Source: an uncultured Burkholderiaceae bacterium
GTDB taxonomy: Bacteria > Pseudomonadota > Gammaproteobacteria > Burkholderiales > Burkholderiaceae_F
Reading direction: 5' to 3'
DNA length: 64,000 nt
Assembly: GCA_944390675.1 (NCBI GenBank)
Contig: CALXQR010000009.1
Span: 1 to 64,000, forward strand
The notes under the pieces are model-generated. The model did not search any database. It saw only the letters and a program-made list of their open reading frames with translations, and was not told the origin of the DNA. Position numbers and translations under genes: made by a program. Positions 43,398 to 52,681 of the stretch are shown in pieces (position 1 is the stretch's first letter; every line of letters starts with the position of its first letter).

Positions 43398-46277
43398 CTA
43401 GAATTCAAACGAATAAAGCACGTCGAGCGCCTGATCCACACCCGAGGCAGCTTCCACATATAAGCGCGGAATCACACGGTAGCGCAGCGTGAGTGTTGCA
43501 AGCGAATCAAATAAACCAACCGCGTACTTCACCTTCAGCCCCGGGAGGATATAACCGCTCACAGCAACCTTGGAGCTGTCACCCACGCCTTCGGTGTCTA
43601 CACCCAAGCCGCTGATACCTACGGCGTCACCTAAACTTTCAATGGCGCGGCTGCCCTGACTCAAACCCAAATTAATCAAAGCAGAGGTGATCATCGTGTT
43701 GTCGTCTTCGCCAGCCGGATCCAACCCCTCGCCTCTCATGAGGTAACTCAACGACTCGGTCTGATTCTTTTCCGGTTCCGTGAAAATCGTCACCTCAGGC
43801 ATATCAGCCTGTCCGGTCACACGGATGCCTGCGACCACATCATCGGCCGTTTTTTCTGGATTGCGGATAGCTTCCAAATTGATGAGCGGATTGTCTGCGG
43901 AACCCGCAAACATGAATTCGCCGCGGCGCACGATCAAATCCTGACCATAAGCCTTAAATTGTCCTCGCGGCACATTGACCTGGCCGGTCAAGCCCAATTT
44001 CCCGTTGTTTTGAACAACGTGAAGCTTGCCCGTCAATCGGGCTTTGAGCCCCATGGCGTCAACGCGAACATCGTCGCCAATATTAATAAACAAGTTACTG
44101 TCTATGGGGATAGGATCGGATTGGTCATCCTTTTTGGGTCTTGGGCGATCCAAGCGCACGACATCGTCACTCACGTCAACCGCAGAGGGCGGCACATCGT
44201 ACACTTTGACTCTCGCCCAAGGCAGGTCAATAAGCCCCCTTAACGAAATCTTTTCTGCACTTGCTTCGCACTGCACATCAGTCGACAAGTCCAACTCCAC
44301 CGAAGGCGGCATCGTCACACGCATCTTCACGCCCTTAGCAGCAATACGAGTATGGCCTTCAGCGAGCGTCTTCCAATCGGCATCACCTTTGAGCGTCAAA
44401 CCGCCTTTAGGCGTTTTCAATTCACCCGCCAGGGTGCTCTTATTGCCGTTAAACGCAAGCTCAAAGTTACTCGGCTGCATTTCAAACGGCATCTTGGTAC
44501 TGTCGATGCGCAAATTGCGGATACCGGTCGAACCATAAAGCAGCGGCTCAGTCAACGTGCCGCCCAACCTCAAGTCGCCATAGACCATGCCTTGAGCGTT
44601 TTCTCCGGGAGCCAAAAGCGAATCCACCAACGCGGCAGAGAGATTTTCAATCTTGACCTTGCCCTCAAGCGCACGGGTTTTCATCGGATCGAGGATCGAA
44701 ACATCACCTGAGAGCTTGCCATTTTTTGTGAGTTGAATCTTCCAGCCGGCATTGAATTTTTCGCCGTCGTGAGACAGGCCCACATTAACGGCATCAAATC
44801 CCAATAAAAAGTCGCTTTGCTCAAGCATGTAGCGGGTACGAAGATTTTTACCCGAAAGCGTGAATTGTCCTGTCGGCAAGCCTTCAAACCCTTCGGGCAC
44901 TTTAAGCTCAGCATCGGCCTGAAGAATGCCTGTTGCCTCAAACTGTCCAGGCACGTAACGCTTGAAAAAGCCTAAATCAAATTTCTCCAACGCCAGTTTG
45001 ATATCCAAGGCTTTCTTTTGAAGCAGATCTACATTGAGGTCTTTACTCAAGCACATCTTGGCATTGGGATGAAGCAGACAGAAGTGTCCAACTTCAAGCA
45101 AAAGCGTCTTTGTATCAAAGGCCAGTGGCATCGGTTTTTCCATTGACACCGGACCGTACTGTGTCTGAATATTCAGACTCTTCAGCGCCCCTTTCCAAGC
45201 GTCAAAGGAGTCGTTGAGCGCGCCGCCCATGACTGCTTTCATCTGCAGGGGTTTAGACTGCATCGCCATTTTCAGTTCATGCGACTTTTGTGAGCCGTCC
45301 AGCACCGCGCTGAAGCGATCAATAAAAAATCCCGGCAACGAGATGCCGTTAACAGAAAGCTTTGCGCCGCCCGTGGCATTTTTTTCCGCACTCATCGCAC
45401 CGGAAAGTGTGACCTGATCCACTGACAGGCCTGCTGTCGAAAGGCTTCTGATCGTCAAATCAGCATTAATAAGCGGCATGAGCACAGGTCCTTGAAGACC
45501 AAGCCTTCCATGAGCGCTGCCTTGAACCACAGAAACAAGTTGCGAGAAATCTTTTGCATTGAGCTGAATGCCTAAATCCAAATTAGGCACCGCGGCGTGT
45601 AAACGCACATCACCATTCACATTCACTTGGTTGTCACCGAGCATTAGCGCGATATCGGACAAATGCACCAATTTTCCACTTTGACGTGTATTTACTGCGC
45701 CCTGCAGACTAAGAGGATAGGCCTGCCAAAAACCGTTTAAGCGCAAAGACGGCACATCAATGCCTTCGGCTGTCCAGTGAAAGGCCGTGTCAAACTTCTT
45801 AATTTCGAGCGCCATTTCATCCAAGTCAGCCACAACATCTGCAAGGCGTATCGAATGAATGTGCACGGGAATGGACGTCTGAAGATTGATGCCTTCAGAC
45901 TGTTCTTGCTCGGACTGTTGCGGCTCTTCAGCTACAGGCGTCACTTGAGCCAATTGAGCGCTATCAACGGTAACGAGACTCTTTTCAAGATAAAAATCAT
46001 CAAAAACCACTTGACCTGACAAAAGTTCGCCAAAGTTCAGGTGCCAGCCGAAATCGCCCTTAAAGCGGGCTCCGGGCTGTTTCCACTCCACATCGCGAGC
46101 ATCCAAACGCAAGACGCTGCCATTAAATGTTCCCGCTGTGAGCTGCGGCAAATAGCTTTTGGCCTGCCCCACTAAGAAATTCAAACCCGGATTAGTTGTC
46201 AGCAAAAAGTCTGCGGCCGCGACCGCAATCACGATCAAGCCGATCAAGGCCAGTAATGTAATTTTGACGATTCTCAT
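43398..46277 (-). CDS. tamB: Translocation and assembly module inner-membrane component TamB
   Basis: This 959-residue protein is anchored by an N-terminal helix (ITLLALIGLIVIAVAAADF). The long middle is rich in beta strands (AsmA-like/taco-shaped groove). The conserved C-terminal DUF490 domain has VNVPRGQFKAYGQDLIVRRG, FAGSADNPLINLEAIRN and SYLMRGEGLD. With TamA it bridges the envelope in outer-membrane protein insertion and phospholipid transport. It is shorter than the E. coli protein (about 1259 aa). Its ATG overlaps the tamA stop by 4 bp. Confidence 0.93.
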   Translation of the reverse strand: MRIVKITLLALIGLIVIAVAAADFLLTTNPGLNFLVGQAKSYLPQLTAGTFNGSVLRLDARDVEWKQPGARFKGDFGWHLNFGELLSGQVVFDDFYLEKSLVTVDSAQLAQVTPVAEEPQQSEQEQSEGINLQTSIPVHIHSIRLADVVADLDEMALEIKKFDTAFHWTAEGIDVPSLRLNGFWQAYPLSLQGAVNTRQSGKLVHLSDIALMLGDNQVNVNGDVRLHAAVPNLDLGIQLNAKDFSQLVSVVQGSAHGRLGLQGPVLMPLINADLTIRSLSTAGLSVDQVTLSGAMSAEKNATGGAKLSVNGISLPGFFIDRFSAVLDGSQKSHELKMAMQSKPLQMKAVMGGALNDSFDAWKGALKSLNIQTQYGPVSMEKPMPLAFDTKTLLLEVGHFCLLHPNAKMCLSKDLNVDLLQKKALDIKLALEKFDLGFFKRYVPGQFEATGILQADAELKVPEGFEGLPTGQFTLSGKNLRTRYMLEQSDFLLGFDAVNVGLSHDGEKFNAGWKIQLTKNGKLSGDVSILDPMKTRALEGKVKIENLSAALVDSLLAPGENAQGMVYGDLRLGGTLTEPLLYGSTGIRNLRIDSTKMPFEMQPSNFELAFNGNKSTLAGELKTPKGGLTLKGDADWKTLAEGHTRIAAKGVKMRVTMPPSVELDLSTDVQCEASAEKISLRGLIDLPWARVKVYDVPPSAVDVSDDVVRLDRPRPKKDDQSDPIPIDSNLFINIGDDVRVDAMGLKARLTGKLHVVQNNGKLGLTGQVNVPRGQFKAYGQDLIVRRGEFMFAGSADNPLINLEAIRNPEKTADDVVAGIRVTGQADMPEVTIFTEPEKNQTESLSYLMRGEGLDPAGEDDNTMITSALINLGLSQGSRAIESLGDAVGISGLGVDTEGVGDSSKVAVSGYILPGLKVKYAVGLFDSLATLTLRYRVIPRLYVEAASGVDQALDVLYSFEF

Positions 46278-48016
46278 AATTCAGGCCCCAATCCGATGTA
46301 AAACTGCACACCGCTTTCACTGGGATCGCCCACCGGAGTGGCGATATCCAATTTGATCGGTCCCAAGGGAGAGTTCCAGCGAACGCCAACGCCGACACCT
46401 TTTTTCAGGTCTTGATCATCGAAATCATGCACGGCCTGGCCGATATCGAAAAACACCGCGCCCCACCAATCACCGGTCACACGGTATTGATATTCAACGC
46501 TCGCTGTGATGAGTTTTTCAGCACCGGTCAAATCGCCGTTTTCATCTTCAGGCGAAATCGACTCGTACTTATAACCGCGAACACTTCTGTCGCCGCCCGC
46601 GAAGAATCTTAAGTCCGGCGGCACCTTATCAAAATCATTCGTTTCAATCCAACCGATGTGTGAGCGAAGCACGATACGGTGCCGATTGGCAAACGCCTTC
46701 ACAAGCGCATGCTGCGCTTCTAGCACTACAAAGTCCACATCCGAGCCCCACATCGTGTTGGACCAATCCAAGGTGTAGCGCTGAGAAAAACCCCAGGTGG
46801 GCATCAGCCCGCCAACTGTTGTTGTTTTGGAAAAAGACACGCCGGGGTAGATTAGCATCGTGCGATCACTCATTTCGCCCTGATCGAAGTCATCCATTGA
46901 CCAGCGCAAATGCACGTCACGCTGCCAACCCTCGTAAGGCGCCCAATGCCGCGAAACCATCGCGGAAACAGAGTTAGATTTCGTATCGTTTAAATCCTCT
47001 GTTTTCACACCGCCCTGAACAAGCCAATATTTTTCCAATGCGCTTTCTTCGAGCGGAATTTTGTAGCTTATGTCCGCGAGCTGTTCAAGCGCGGAAAGCT
47101 CCGTGCTGGCTTCCAGACTATGGCCTGAATCGTTCATCCAAGGTTTGCGCCATGTAACCGATGCCCGAGGCCCTACGTCAGTGGAGTAGCCTAAGCCTGT
47201 TTCAACTACATTTTCTTTTTTCGGAGTGACGTGAGCGTAAACGGGAAGTGTCTTATCGGCACTTGCCCGGCCCTTGAAAATATCCGGTGAGACCACCACG
47301 GAGTTGAACCACCCGGTGGCTGAAAGTCTGCGATTGAGTTCCGAAATATCGTCTGAGGTATAAGGCTCGCCTTCTTTAAAGGGAAGGAGATTCACCAAAA
47401 TCGGCTCTCGGATCTGGCTGCCGGAAAACTTAATGTCACCGAAGCGATAGCGTGTTTTTGAGTCGTAATCAAACGTCCAAAACGCTTGATTTTTTACAGC
47501 GTCCACGCCTAATTCCTTTGTGACAAAATCGCCGTCAAAATAGCCGTGACGAATCGCCGTGCGTTCAATGGATGCTTTAAAACTTTCGTACTCGCCGTGA
47601 TTGAGCTGTGTGCCCTTTTTAGGAAGTTTCTTTCTGAGCTCAGTGAAAACCTCATCATCCTTGCCCTCACCTTCAACTAAAAAGGACGCTCCTGCAATAC
47701 GGGCGGGCGCGCCTAAATGAATCTTAGCGACCAAAGTAGCAGGGGCTTTGGCTTTTGGTTCCTTCCAGTTATATTGAATGGTGGTTTGGTAATAACCAAG
47801 CGCTTGCACTGCGCGGCGAATTGCTCGGTCAACCTGGGCCCTATAGGTTTGACGAACTTCTGTGACGCTGTTTTCTTTTACAGGCATCAGCATGACGTTG
47901 ACATTGTCAAGCACCTTGCCATCAATACCTTCGACCTTTACATCGAAAGCCAAAGCACCCTGAGAACATACGCCCAGCAACATGCCTGTCAATGTCAATG
48001 TTTTTAAAGCTCGCAT
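46274..48016 (-). CDS. tamA: Translocation and assembly module outer-membrane component TamA
   Basis: This 580-residue Omp85-family protein has a signal peptide (ending in ALAF), POTRA-like domains (about 25-260) and a C-terminal 16-strand barrel with the typical FFAGGDRSVRGYKYESIS and a terminal GVRWNSPLGPIKLDIATPVG and YIGLGPEL. It pairs with TamB, encoded immediately downstream with a 4-bp overlap. It is divergent from the EamA transporter gene. Confidence 0.94.
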   Translation of the reverse strand: MRALKTLTLTGMLLGVCSQGALAFDVKVEGIDGKVLDNVNVMLMPVKENSVTEVRQTYRAQVDRAIRRAVQALGYYQTTIQYNWKEPKAKAPATLVAKIHLGAPARIAGASFLVEGEGKDDEVFTELRKKLPKKGTQLNHGEYESFKASIERTAIRHGYFDGDFVTKELGVDAVKNQAFWTFDYDSKTRYRFGDIKFSGSQIREPILVNLLPFKEGEPYTSDDISELNRRLSATGWFNSVVVSPDIFKGRASADKTLPVYAHVTPKKENVVETGLGYSTDVGPRASVTWRKPWMNDSGHSLEASTELSALEQLADISYKIPLEESALEKYWLVQGGVKTEDLNDTKSNSVSAMVSRHWAPYEGWQRDVHLRWSMDDFDQGEMSDRTMLIYPGVSFSKTTTVGGLMPTWGFSQRYTLDWSNTMWGSDVDFVVLEAQHALVKAFANRHRIVLRSHIGWIETNDFDKVPPDLRFFAGGDRSVRGYKYESISPEDENGDLTGAEKLITASVEYQYRVTGDWWGAVFFDIGQAVHDFDDQDLKKGVGVGVRWNSPLGPIKLDIATPVGDPSESGVQFYIGLGPEL

Positions 48017-48138
48017 TTCAGATTTCTATGCACAAGAAACAGAAGTGATTTTAATTTATTGAGACTTTCTTTGTTATTGACTCAATTAATTGGAAAGTTT
48101 TTGAGATTAGAATTTCGCTCATCTCTATGGAGTCAATC

Positions 48139-49032
48139 ATGGAAGTCAAAACTCTCAAAGGCGTAACGCTCGCATCCATTGCTGGCATTTGCTGGGGCTC
48201 TATGGGCGTGGCCGCTCAATACCTCATGGCCAACTGCCAGTTCACAGTGCTTGACCTGACTTCCATTCGTCTGTTGGGCGCGGGCATTTTGCTTGTACTG
48301 CTTGACATTTTCTGGAACCGAACCCGTCACGTTAAAGCGGTTTTTCAAAAAGAAAACTTAAAAGATATTTTGATTTACGGCTTTGCGCTTTTGTGTTCCC
48401 AATCGACGTTCTTCATGTCAATTTCAAGTTCAAACGCGGCCACGGCCACCATCATGGTGCTCACCTCGCCGCTTTTTATCATCGCTTATCTGGCCGTCGC
48501 ACACCATCGACGAATCAAAGTACTTGAAATGATTTGCCTCGTGCTTGCAATAATCGGCGTCGTTTTAATTATCACAAAAGGCAATTGGGATACGATGGAT
48601 TTTTCGGTCGCAGGCGTTGCCTGGGGGCTTTTGTCTGCCATGCTTGGTGCTGTCGGCACGATTCAGCCGGGGCGTGTTGTCAGAAAGCTCTCCGTCTTTC
48701 CGGTCATCGGCTGGGCAATGACTTTCAGCGGCGCGGCGGCCTGCTTGTATAACAATCCGCTTGAGACCAATGTGATTTGGAGCACCATGGGCATTATCTG
48801 CTACCTGCATATCGTGCTTTGCGGCACCATTGTGTCTTTCTGCTGTTTTCTTAAAAGCATGGAATTTATCGCGCCCCCGATTGCCTCAATGCTCACTTGC
48901 TTTGAACCGCTCTCGGCAGTTGTGCTCTCTGTTATTTTGTTGGGAGCAAGTTTTGGATTTACCGAGGCGCTAGGCGCCGTTTGCATTCTGATGACGGTAT
49001 TTCTACTTGCGCGATCCAAGTCCGGGAAATAG
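48139..49032 (+). CDS. EamA/DMT family transporter
   Basis: This 297-residue membrane protein has ten predicted helices in two EamA repeats. GSMGVAAQYLM, MSISSSNAATATIMVLTSPLF and SMLTCFEPLSAVVLSVILLG are typical of the drug/metabolite transporter superfamily. The substrate is unknown. I chose the ATG at 48139, which has a GGAG six bases upstream; an ATG four codons earlier is part of that ribosome site. It is divergent from tamA and followed by convergent tRNA genes. Confidence 0.88.
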   Translation: MEVKTLKGVTLASIAGICWGSMGVAAQYLMANCQFTVLDLTSIRLLGAGILLVLLDIFWNRTRHVKAVFQKENLKDILIYGFALLCSQSTFFMSISSSNAATATIMVLTSPLFIIAYLAVAHHRRIKVLEMICLVLAIIGVVLIITKGNWDTMDFSVAGVAWGLLSAMLGAVGTIQPGRVVRKLSVFPVIGWAMTFSGAAACLYNNPLETNVIWSTMGIICYLHIVLCGTIVSFCCFLKSMEFIAPPIASMLTCFEPLSAVVLSVILLGASFGFTEALGAVCILMTVFLLARSKSGK

Positions 49033-49037
49033 GCAAC

Positions 49038-49063
49038 AAAAAAGCAACCCGAAGGCTGCTTTC
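49038..49063 (-). terminator. Terminator of the tRNA-Ala/tRNA-Glu operon
   Basis: On the minus strand GAAAGCAGCC-TTCG-GGTTGCTTTTTTG forms a stable hairpin with one G-U pair and a six-T run, starting 8 bp after the tRNA-Glu 3' end. Confidence 0.8.
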
Positions 49064-49071
49064 AAGATGGA

Positions 49072-49147
49072 TGGCGTCCCCACGGGGATTCGAACCCCGG
49101 TACCGACCGTGAAAGGGTCGTGTCCTAGGCCTCTAGACGATGGAGAC
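49072..49147 (-). tRNA. tRNA-Glu (anticodon UUC)
   Basis: The minus strand gives a 76-nt cloverleaf starting GTCTCCATCGTCTAGAGGCC, with anticodon loop CCTTTCACG (UUC), T-arm GGGGTTCGAATCCCC and encoded CCA. The acceptor stem GTCTCCA/TGGGGAC pairs with one G-U. It is the second gene of a two-tRNA operon and is followed by a terminator. Confidence 0.96.
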
Positions 49148-49164
49148 ACTTTTTAAACTTTTCT

Positions 49165-49240
49165 TGGTGGAGGTAAGCGGATTCGAACCGCTGACCCCTT
49201 GCATGCCATGCAAGTGCTCTACCAACTGAGCTATACCCCC
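49165..49240 (-). tRNA. tRNA-Ala (anticodon GGC)
   Basis: The minus strand gives a 76-nt cloverleaf starting GGGGGTATAGCTCAGTTGGT. The anticodon arm CTTGC-ATGGCAT-GCAAG gives GGC, reading alanine GCC/GCU codons. The T-arm is GCGGTTCGAATCCGC and the 3' CCA is encoded. It lies 17 bp upstream of tRNA-Glu in the same transcript. Confidence 0.96.
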
Positions 49241-49254
49241 GACAGAGAAAACGC

Positions 49255-49283
49255 ATTTTATAGAGCCCTTGCAAAAATTGCAA
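49255..49283 (-). promoter_or_regulatory. Promoter of the tRNA-Ala/tRNA-Glu operon
   Basis: The minus strand shows TTGCAA (49278-49283), a 17-nt spacer and TAAAAT (49255-49260), then GCG as a discriminator, 14 bp before the mature tRNA-Ala. The -35 lies inside a palindrome CTTGCAA-TTT-TTGCAAG, flanked by GGGCTC on both sides as a direct repeat. Confidence 0.65.
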
Positions 49284-49311
49284 GAGCCCATGCAAAGAAA
49301 AAATTTTCCTC

Positions 49312-50559
49312 CTAAAGCGTTCCCATGTAGGTGATGATCACCGCGTTGATCAAGTCAATCAAGAAGGCGCCCACCAAGCTCACGATAAGCCACGCTCTGG
49401 CGTTGGAGCCGTATTTTTCAGACAGCGCTTGCATAACGGCCAAACCGTTTGCGGTCGAGCCCATGGAAAAGCCCACGCCACCTACGCTCAGCATCACGGT
49501 ATCGTAGTTCTTGCCGAAAAGCAGGAAGATGAAAAACCAGGAAAAGACCAAAACCAACACAGCCTGCGCAAGCAGAATCACCAGCATGGGGATCGCCAAA
49601 TTAATCAATTCGGCCAACTTTAAACTGTTGACCGCCATGGTCACGAAAAGCACCAAACTGATGTCGGCGACGGCATTGAGTCCCACACCGTCTATACGAA
49701 GCGACTTCGTGCAGTCAATCGCATTTCTCACAACAGCAGCGACGATCATCGAACCGATGTAGGCAGGCAGCGTGATAAATTGCCCTAAAAAATCCGAAAC
49801 AATACCGCCCAAAGCCATGCAGACCGCCACAACACCGCCCGCTTTCATGAGCTCATCGGTAAAGGAAGGTTTGCTGCCGGCTTGGCTGGCAACGATATCG
49901 GCTTGCAAATCTGAAGGCACATGCAAGGGCGGTTCGGGTTGCGGCACTTCTTGCGGCGTTTGAACTTTGTAGCGACGGATGAGCCATTCGCCAAAGGGGC
50001 CGCCCAAAATCAACGCCGCGGCCATGCCGAACGTGGCCGACGTGATCGCCACAGCGGTCGCCCCGGTAATCCCATAGGTTTGCTCAAAATAAGGACCGAA
50101 AGCGGCAGACGTTCCAAGACCGCCCATCATGGAGACAGCACCCGTCAAAATACCGTAGTGTTTATCAAGCCCCATGAAACTTGCAAGCGACATTCCCAAG
50201 ACATTCTGCAAAACCGCCAAAACGGAAACCGCAACGAGAAAACCCACCAGGAGTTTGCCGCCTTGTTTGACCACCTTGACGCTTGCCATCATGCCGATCG
50301 TTGTGAAAAAGGCGAGCATTAAAAGCGTCTGCAGTGTGGAATCAAAGTGAACAATTAAAATTCCCGCGGCCTGCAATACGGAAAGAATAACGGCCAAGAT
50401 CATACCGCCCACCACAGGGCTTGGCATGCTCAGACGATCAAGTACGCTGACTTTTGCTTTCACCCAAACGCCAAGGTAATACGTGATCACAGCAAGCGCC
50501 AGGCTTTGAATCATATTGACATTGAGAATCCATATACCGTCTTTTAGTACTAAGTCCAT
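49312..50559 (-). CDS. gltS: Sodium/glutamate symporter GltS
   Basis: This 415-residue Na+/glutamate transporter of the ESS family has ten or more membrane segments with two inverted repeats. PSPVVGGMILAV, GAVSMMGGLGTSAAFGP and SVGGVGFSMGSTANGLAVMQ are the conserved pore and hairpin regions. The ATG at 50559 has a strong GGAGGT ribosome site. Two direct repeats lie just upstream (50580-50623). In an organism living on amino acids it would take up glutamate. Confidence 0.93.
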   Translation of the reverse strand: MDLVLKDGIWILNVNMIQSLALAVITYYLGVWVKAKVSVLDRLSMPSPVVGGMILAVILSVLQAAGILIVHFDSTLQTLLMLAFFTTIGMMASVKVVKQGGKLLVGFLVAVSVLAVLQNVLGMSLASFMGLDKHYGILTGAVSMMGGLGTSAAFGPYFEQTYGITGATAVAITSATFGMAAALILGGPFGEWLIRRYKVQTPQEVPQPEPPLHVPSDLQADIVASQAGSKPSFTDELMKAGGVVAVCMALGGIVSDFLGQFITLPAYIGSMIVAAVVRNAIDCTKSLRIDGVGLNAVADISLVLFVTMAVNSLKLAELINLAIPMLVILLAQAVLVLVFSWFFIFLLFGKNYDTVMLSVGGVGFSMGSTANGLAVMQALSEKYGSNARAWLIVSLVGAFLIDLINAVIITYMGTL

Positions 50560-50579
50560 TGCGACCTCCAATGCAAACG

Positions 50580-50623
50580 CAATAGTTACGGTTTGACTTA
50601 AAACAATAGTCTGATTTGACTTA
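50580..50623 (-). repeat. Two direct repeats upstream of gltS
   Basis: The plus strand reads CAATAGT-5 nt-TTTGACTTA (50580-50600) and CAATAGT-4 nt-TTTGACTTA (50604-50623), a 24-bp period. They lie 21-64 bp before the gltS start, a typical place for a regulator-binding pair. No terminator or gene explains them. Confidence 0.6.
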
Positions 50624-50733
50624 ACAAAAAAGCTATTTTGTGAGAGGAAATGCTTAGACAAGCGGAAATTTGCAGACGAATTCCCCCAATCTCTGAGGCA
50701 AACGTCTTAGAGAAATAGGCAAAAACACACGAC

Positions 50734-51660
50734 TCAGCGATTTTTCAAACTATCCTGAACTATATTGCAAAATATCTTACTTGCATGACTTTGATAGACG
50801 TGATCATTCCATGCAATAACGACTGTTTGAGTTGGTAAAACTCCCTCCAAACTCAAGAATCTGCATCTATTCCTTGCCTCATAAGGTCCAATCAATGTTT
50901 CTTGGCAAACGGCTGTACAAATTCCTGAAGCTACGAATTCCAATCGGGTTCCCAACTGCCTTACATCCATATTCAGTTCGTGGAAATTTCGCCCTATTAC
51001 GTTAGATAAAAGAGCGGTTCGCTCATGGTGTAACACTGTCTGTAAAAGCGGCAATCTTGATAGTTTTTCAAAATTCGCATCCCGAAAACTCGGATAACAC
51101 CCCTCTGAGTTATATCGCTCACCGACATCGGCAAAGTATTGTGTATCGGGTACAGCAAAAAGATAACGTTCTTTAAACAAAGGATAGGCATTTAAACCTT
51201 TTTTCAGCAAGTATTCAAAAAGTACTCCAACTTCTGCCATACCCGAGAGCAAGAGATTGGAAATTTCTTCAAGGTGATGCTCAAGAGTCAATTCAATGTA
51301 AACACCAGGGTATTGTTTGACAAACTCGCTAACTCCGGGAATAAGGATGGCATTTGTTCGCTCACCATTGCTAGCAATACGCAGCTTCCCCGTTCTTAAA
51401 TTTGCATGATCGGAACAAAATTGCTCTGTTTCTTCCTCGATATTTCGAATCCGTCGACGACTGTCCAAGTAATACTGTCCCAGTTCCGTCAATCTAAAGG
51501 GCTTATGATGCCGATCGACAATGAGCCCTTTGCATTCCTTCTCAAGGCGCTGAACAACTTGAGATAAATACGGCTGAGTTACGCCGAGAGTCGCAGCGGC
51601 TTTACGAAAATTCCCTTCCTTTTCAATGGCAGACAATATTTCTAAAACATTAACCGACAT
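50734..51660 (-). CDS. LysR family transcriptional regulator
   Basis: This 308-residue protein has an N-terminal winged helix-turn-helix (FRKAAATLGVTQPYLSQVVQ, about 17-36) and a C-terminal effector-binding domain (about 90-300). The ATG at 51660 is favoured by an AGGTG eight bases upstream; a GTG three codons earlier is possible. It is divergent from a secreted esterase gene across 115 bp that carries an ATTAG-N6-CTAAT dyad, so it probably controls that gene and itself. Control of the downstream gltS is also possible. Confidence 0.9.
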   Translation of the reverse strand: MSVNVLEILSAIEKEGNFRKAAATLGVTQPYLSQVVQRLEKECKGLIVDRHHKPFRLTELGQYYLDSRRRIRNIEEETEQFCSDHANLRTGKLRIASNGERTNAILIPGVSEFVKQYPGVYIELTLEHHLEEISNLLLSGMAEVGVLFEYLLKKGLNAYPLFKERYLFAVPDTQYFADVGERYNSEGCYPSFRDANFEKLSRLPLLQTVLHHERTALLSNVIGRNFHELNMDVRQLGTRLEFVASGICTAVCQETLIGPYEARNRCRFLSLEGVLPTQTVVIAWNDHVYQSHASKIFCNIVQDSLKNR

Positions 51661-51672
51661 TTCAAGCACCTA

Positions 51673-51688
51673 ATTAGCAAATACTAAT
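51673..51688. promoter_or_regulatory. Putative LysR operator (ATTAG-N6-CTAAT)
   Basis: The dyad ATTAG-CAAATA-CTAAT lies just upstream of the LysR start in the divergent region. ATTAG (at 51709) and CTAAT occur again nearer the esterase gene. The interrupted inverted repeat resembles LysR-type binding sites. Confidence 0.5.
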
Positions 51689-51775
51689 CAAATAGAAGTA
51701 TTTCAATATTAGATTGTAATTTTAATTGCTAATAAACTGATAAAAATCCCAACAATGTCCTGATAGGAGAAAAAA

Positions 51776-52645
51776 ATGAAACTAAAGACTTTTACTCTCG
51801 CCCTTACCCTCGCCATGGGTGCAGGATTAGCAGTTTCTACGCAAGCCGCGGAAGTCATCGAATTGTGGCCTAATGGCGCTCCTAACAAGAGCTCCATTAC
51901 AGAAGCGGAAAAAACGGATGCTAAAGGAAATATTTTTAATGTAACGAAAGCCAGACTGGAAGTCTCTGTACCACAAAAACCGAATGGCAAAGCTGTCATT
52001 TTGATGCCGGGCGGCGGATACAGTAATTTGTCAATGGCAACCATTGAGGAAAGTTTTGTTCCCCTCTTCCAATCTGAAGGCTTTACCACATTTGTCTTGA
52101 AATACCGTCTCCCGAAAGGTAATCCTATTGTTCCCCTTTCAGATGCTAATAAGGCGGTTGCTACAGTACGCAGTCTTTTTGATAAATACAAACTACACAC
52201 TGTCGGCGTAATGGGAGCCAGTGCCGGCGGTCACTTAGCCGCCATGTCCAGCGTTTCTTGCAAAGACAATACTTGCCCCGATTTTTCTGTTCTCATTTAC
52301 CCAAACATCTCAATGATGCAGGAAGAAACTCAACCTAAGAGCTCCTGCCGAAATAACCTGATTGGATCGGATCGCTCTGTTCAATACGATACTACCTACT
52401 CTGCCTATAAGCATGTCGGTCTGTCGACACCTCCGGCTTTCCTAGCAGTTTCAGCACAAGACGAATTCGCCGGCAGTCTCGGATCTATGCTTTATGCCCG
52501 AGCCATGGTTGAGAATGCTCGTCCGGTTTCCCTACATGTTTATCCGACCGGTAACCACGGATGGCGAGCAGAAAAAAGCGAATCTTTCCCTGACGGAGAT
52601 CATTTCAAAGAAGATCTCAAAATGTGGTTGAAGACAATTAAATAA
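51776..52645 (+). CDS. Secreted alpha/beta-hydrolase (acetyl-esterase-like)
   Basis: This 289-residue protein has a clear Sec signal peptide (MKLKTFTLALTLAMGAGLAV, cleavage after STQA). The mature part is an alpha/beta-hydrolase with an oxyanion-loop MPGGGYSNLS, the nucleophile in GASAGGH (about residue 157), the acid in SAQDEFAG and the histidine in PTGNHGW. The LWPNGAP start of the mature protein is typical of esterases related to carbohydrate acetylesterases. It has a strong AGGAG ribosome site. It is divergent from the LysR gene and followed by a secreted SGNH hydrolase. The substrate is unknown. Confidence 0.85.
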   Translation: MKLKTFTLALTLAMGAGLAVSTQAAEVIELWPNGAPNKSSITEAEKTDAKGNIFNVTKARLEVSVPQKPNGKAVILMPGGGYSNLSMATIEESFVPLFQSEGFTTFVLKYRLPKGNPIVPLSDANKAVATVRSLFDKYKLHTVGVMGASAGGHLAAMSSVSCKDNTCPDFSVLIYPNISMMQEETQPKSSCRNNLIGSDRSVQYDTTYSAYKHVGLSTPPAFLAVSAQDEFAGSLGSMLYARAMVENARPVSLHVYPTGNHGWRAEKSESFPDGDHFKEDLKMWLKTIK

Positions 52646-52681
52646 CGTCTCACTCAATAATGAGTCAATGAGGTCATCACT

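Noticed and set aside
49269..49286. Hairpin CTTGCAA/TTGCAAG as gltS terminator
   Set aside because: No T-run follows on the minus strand, and the element contains the -35 of the tRNA promoter.
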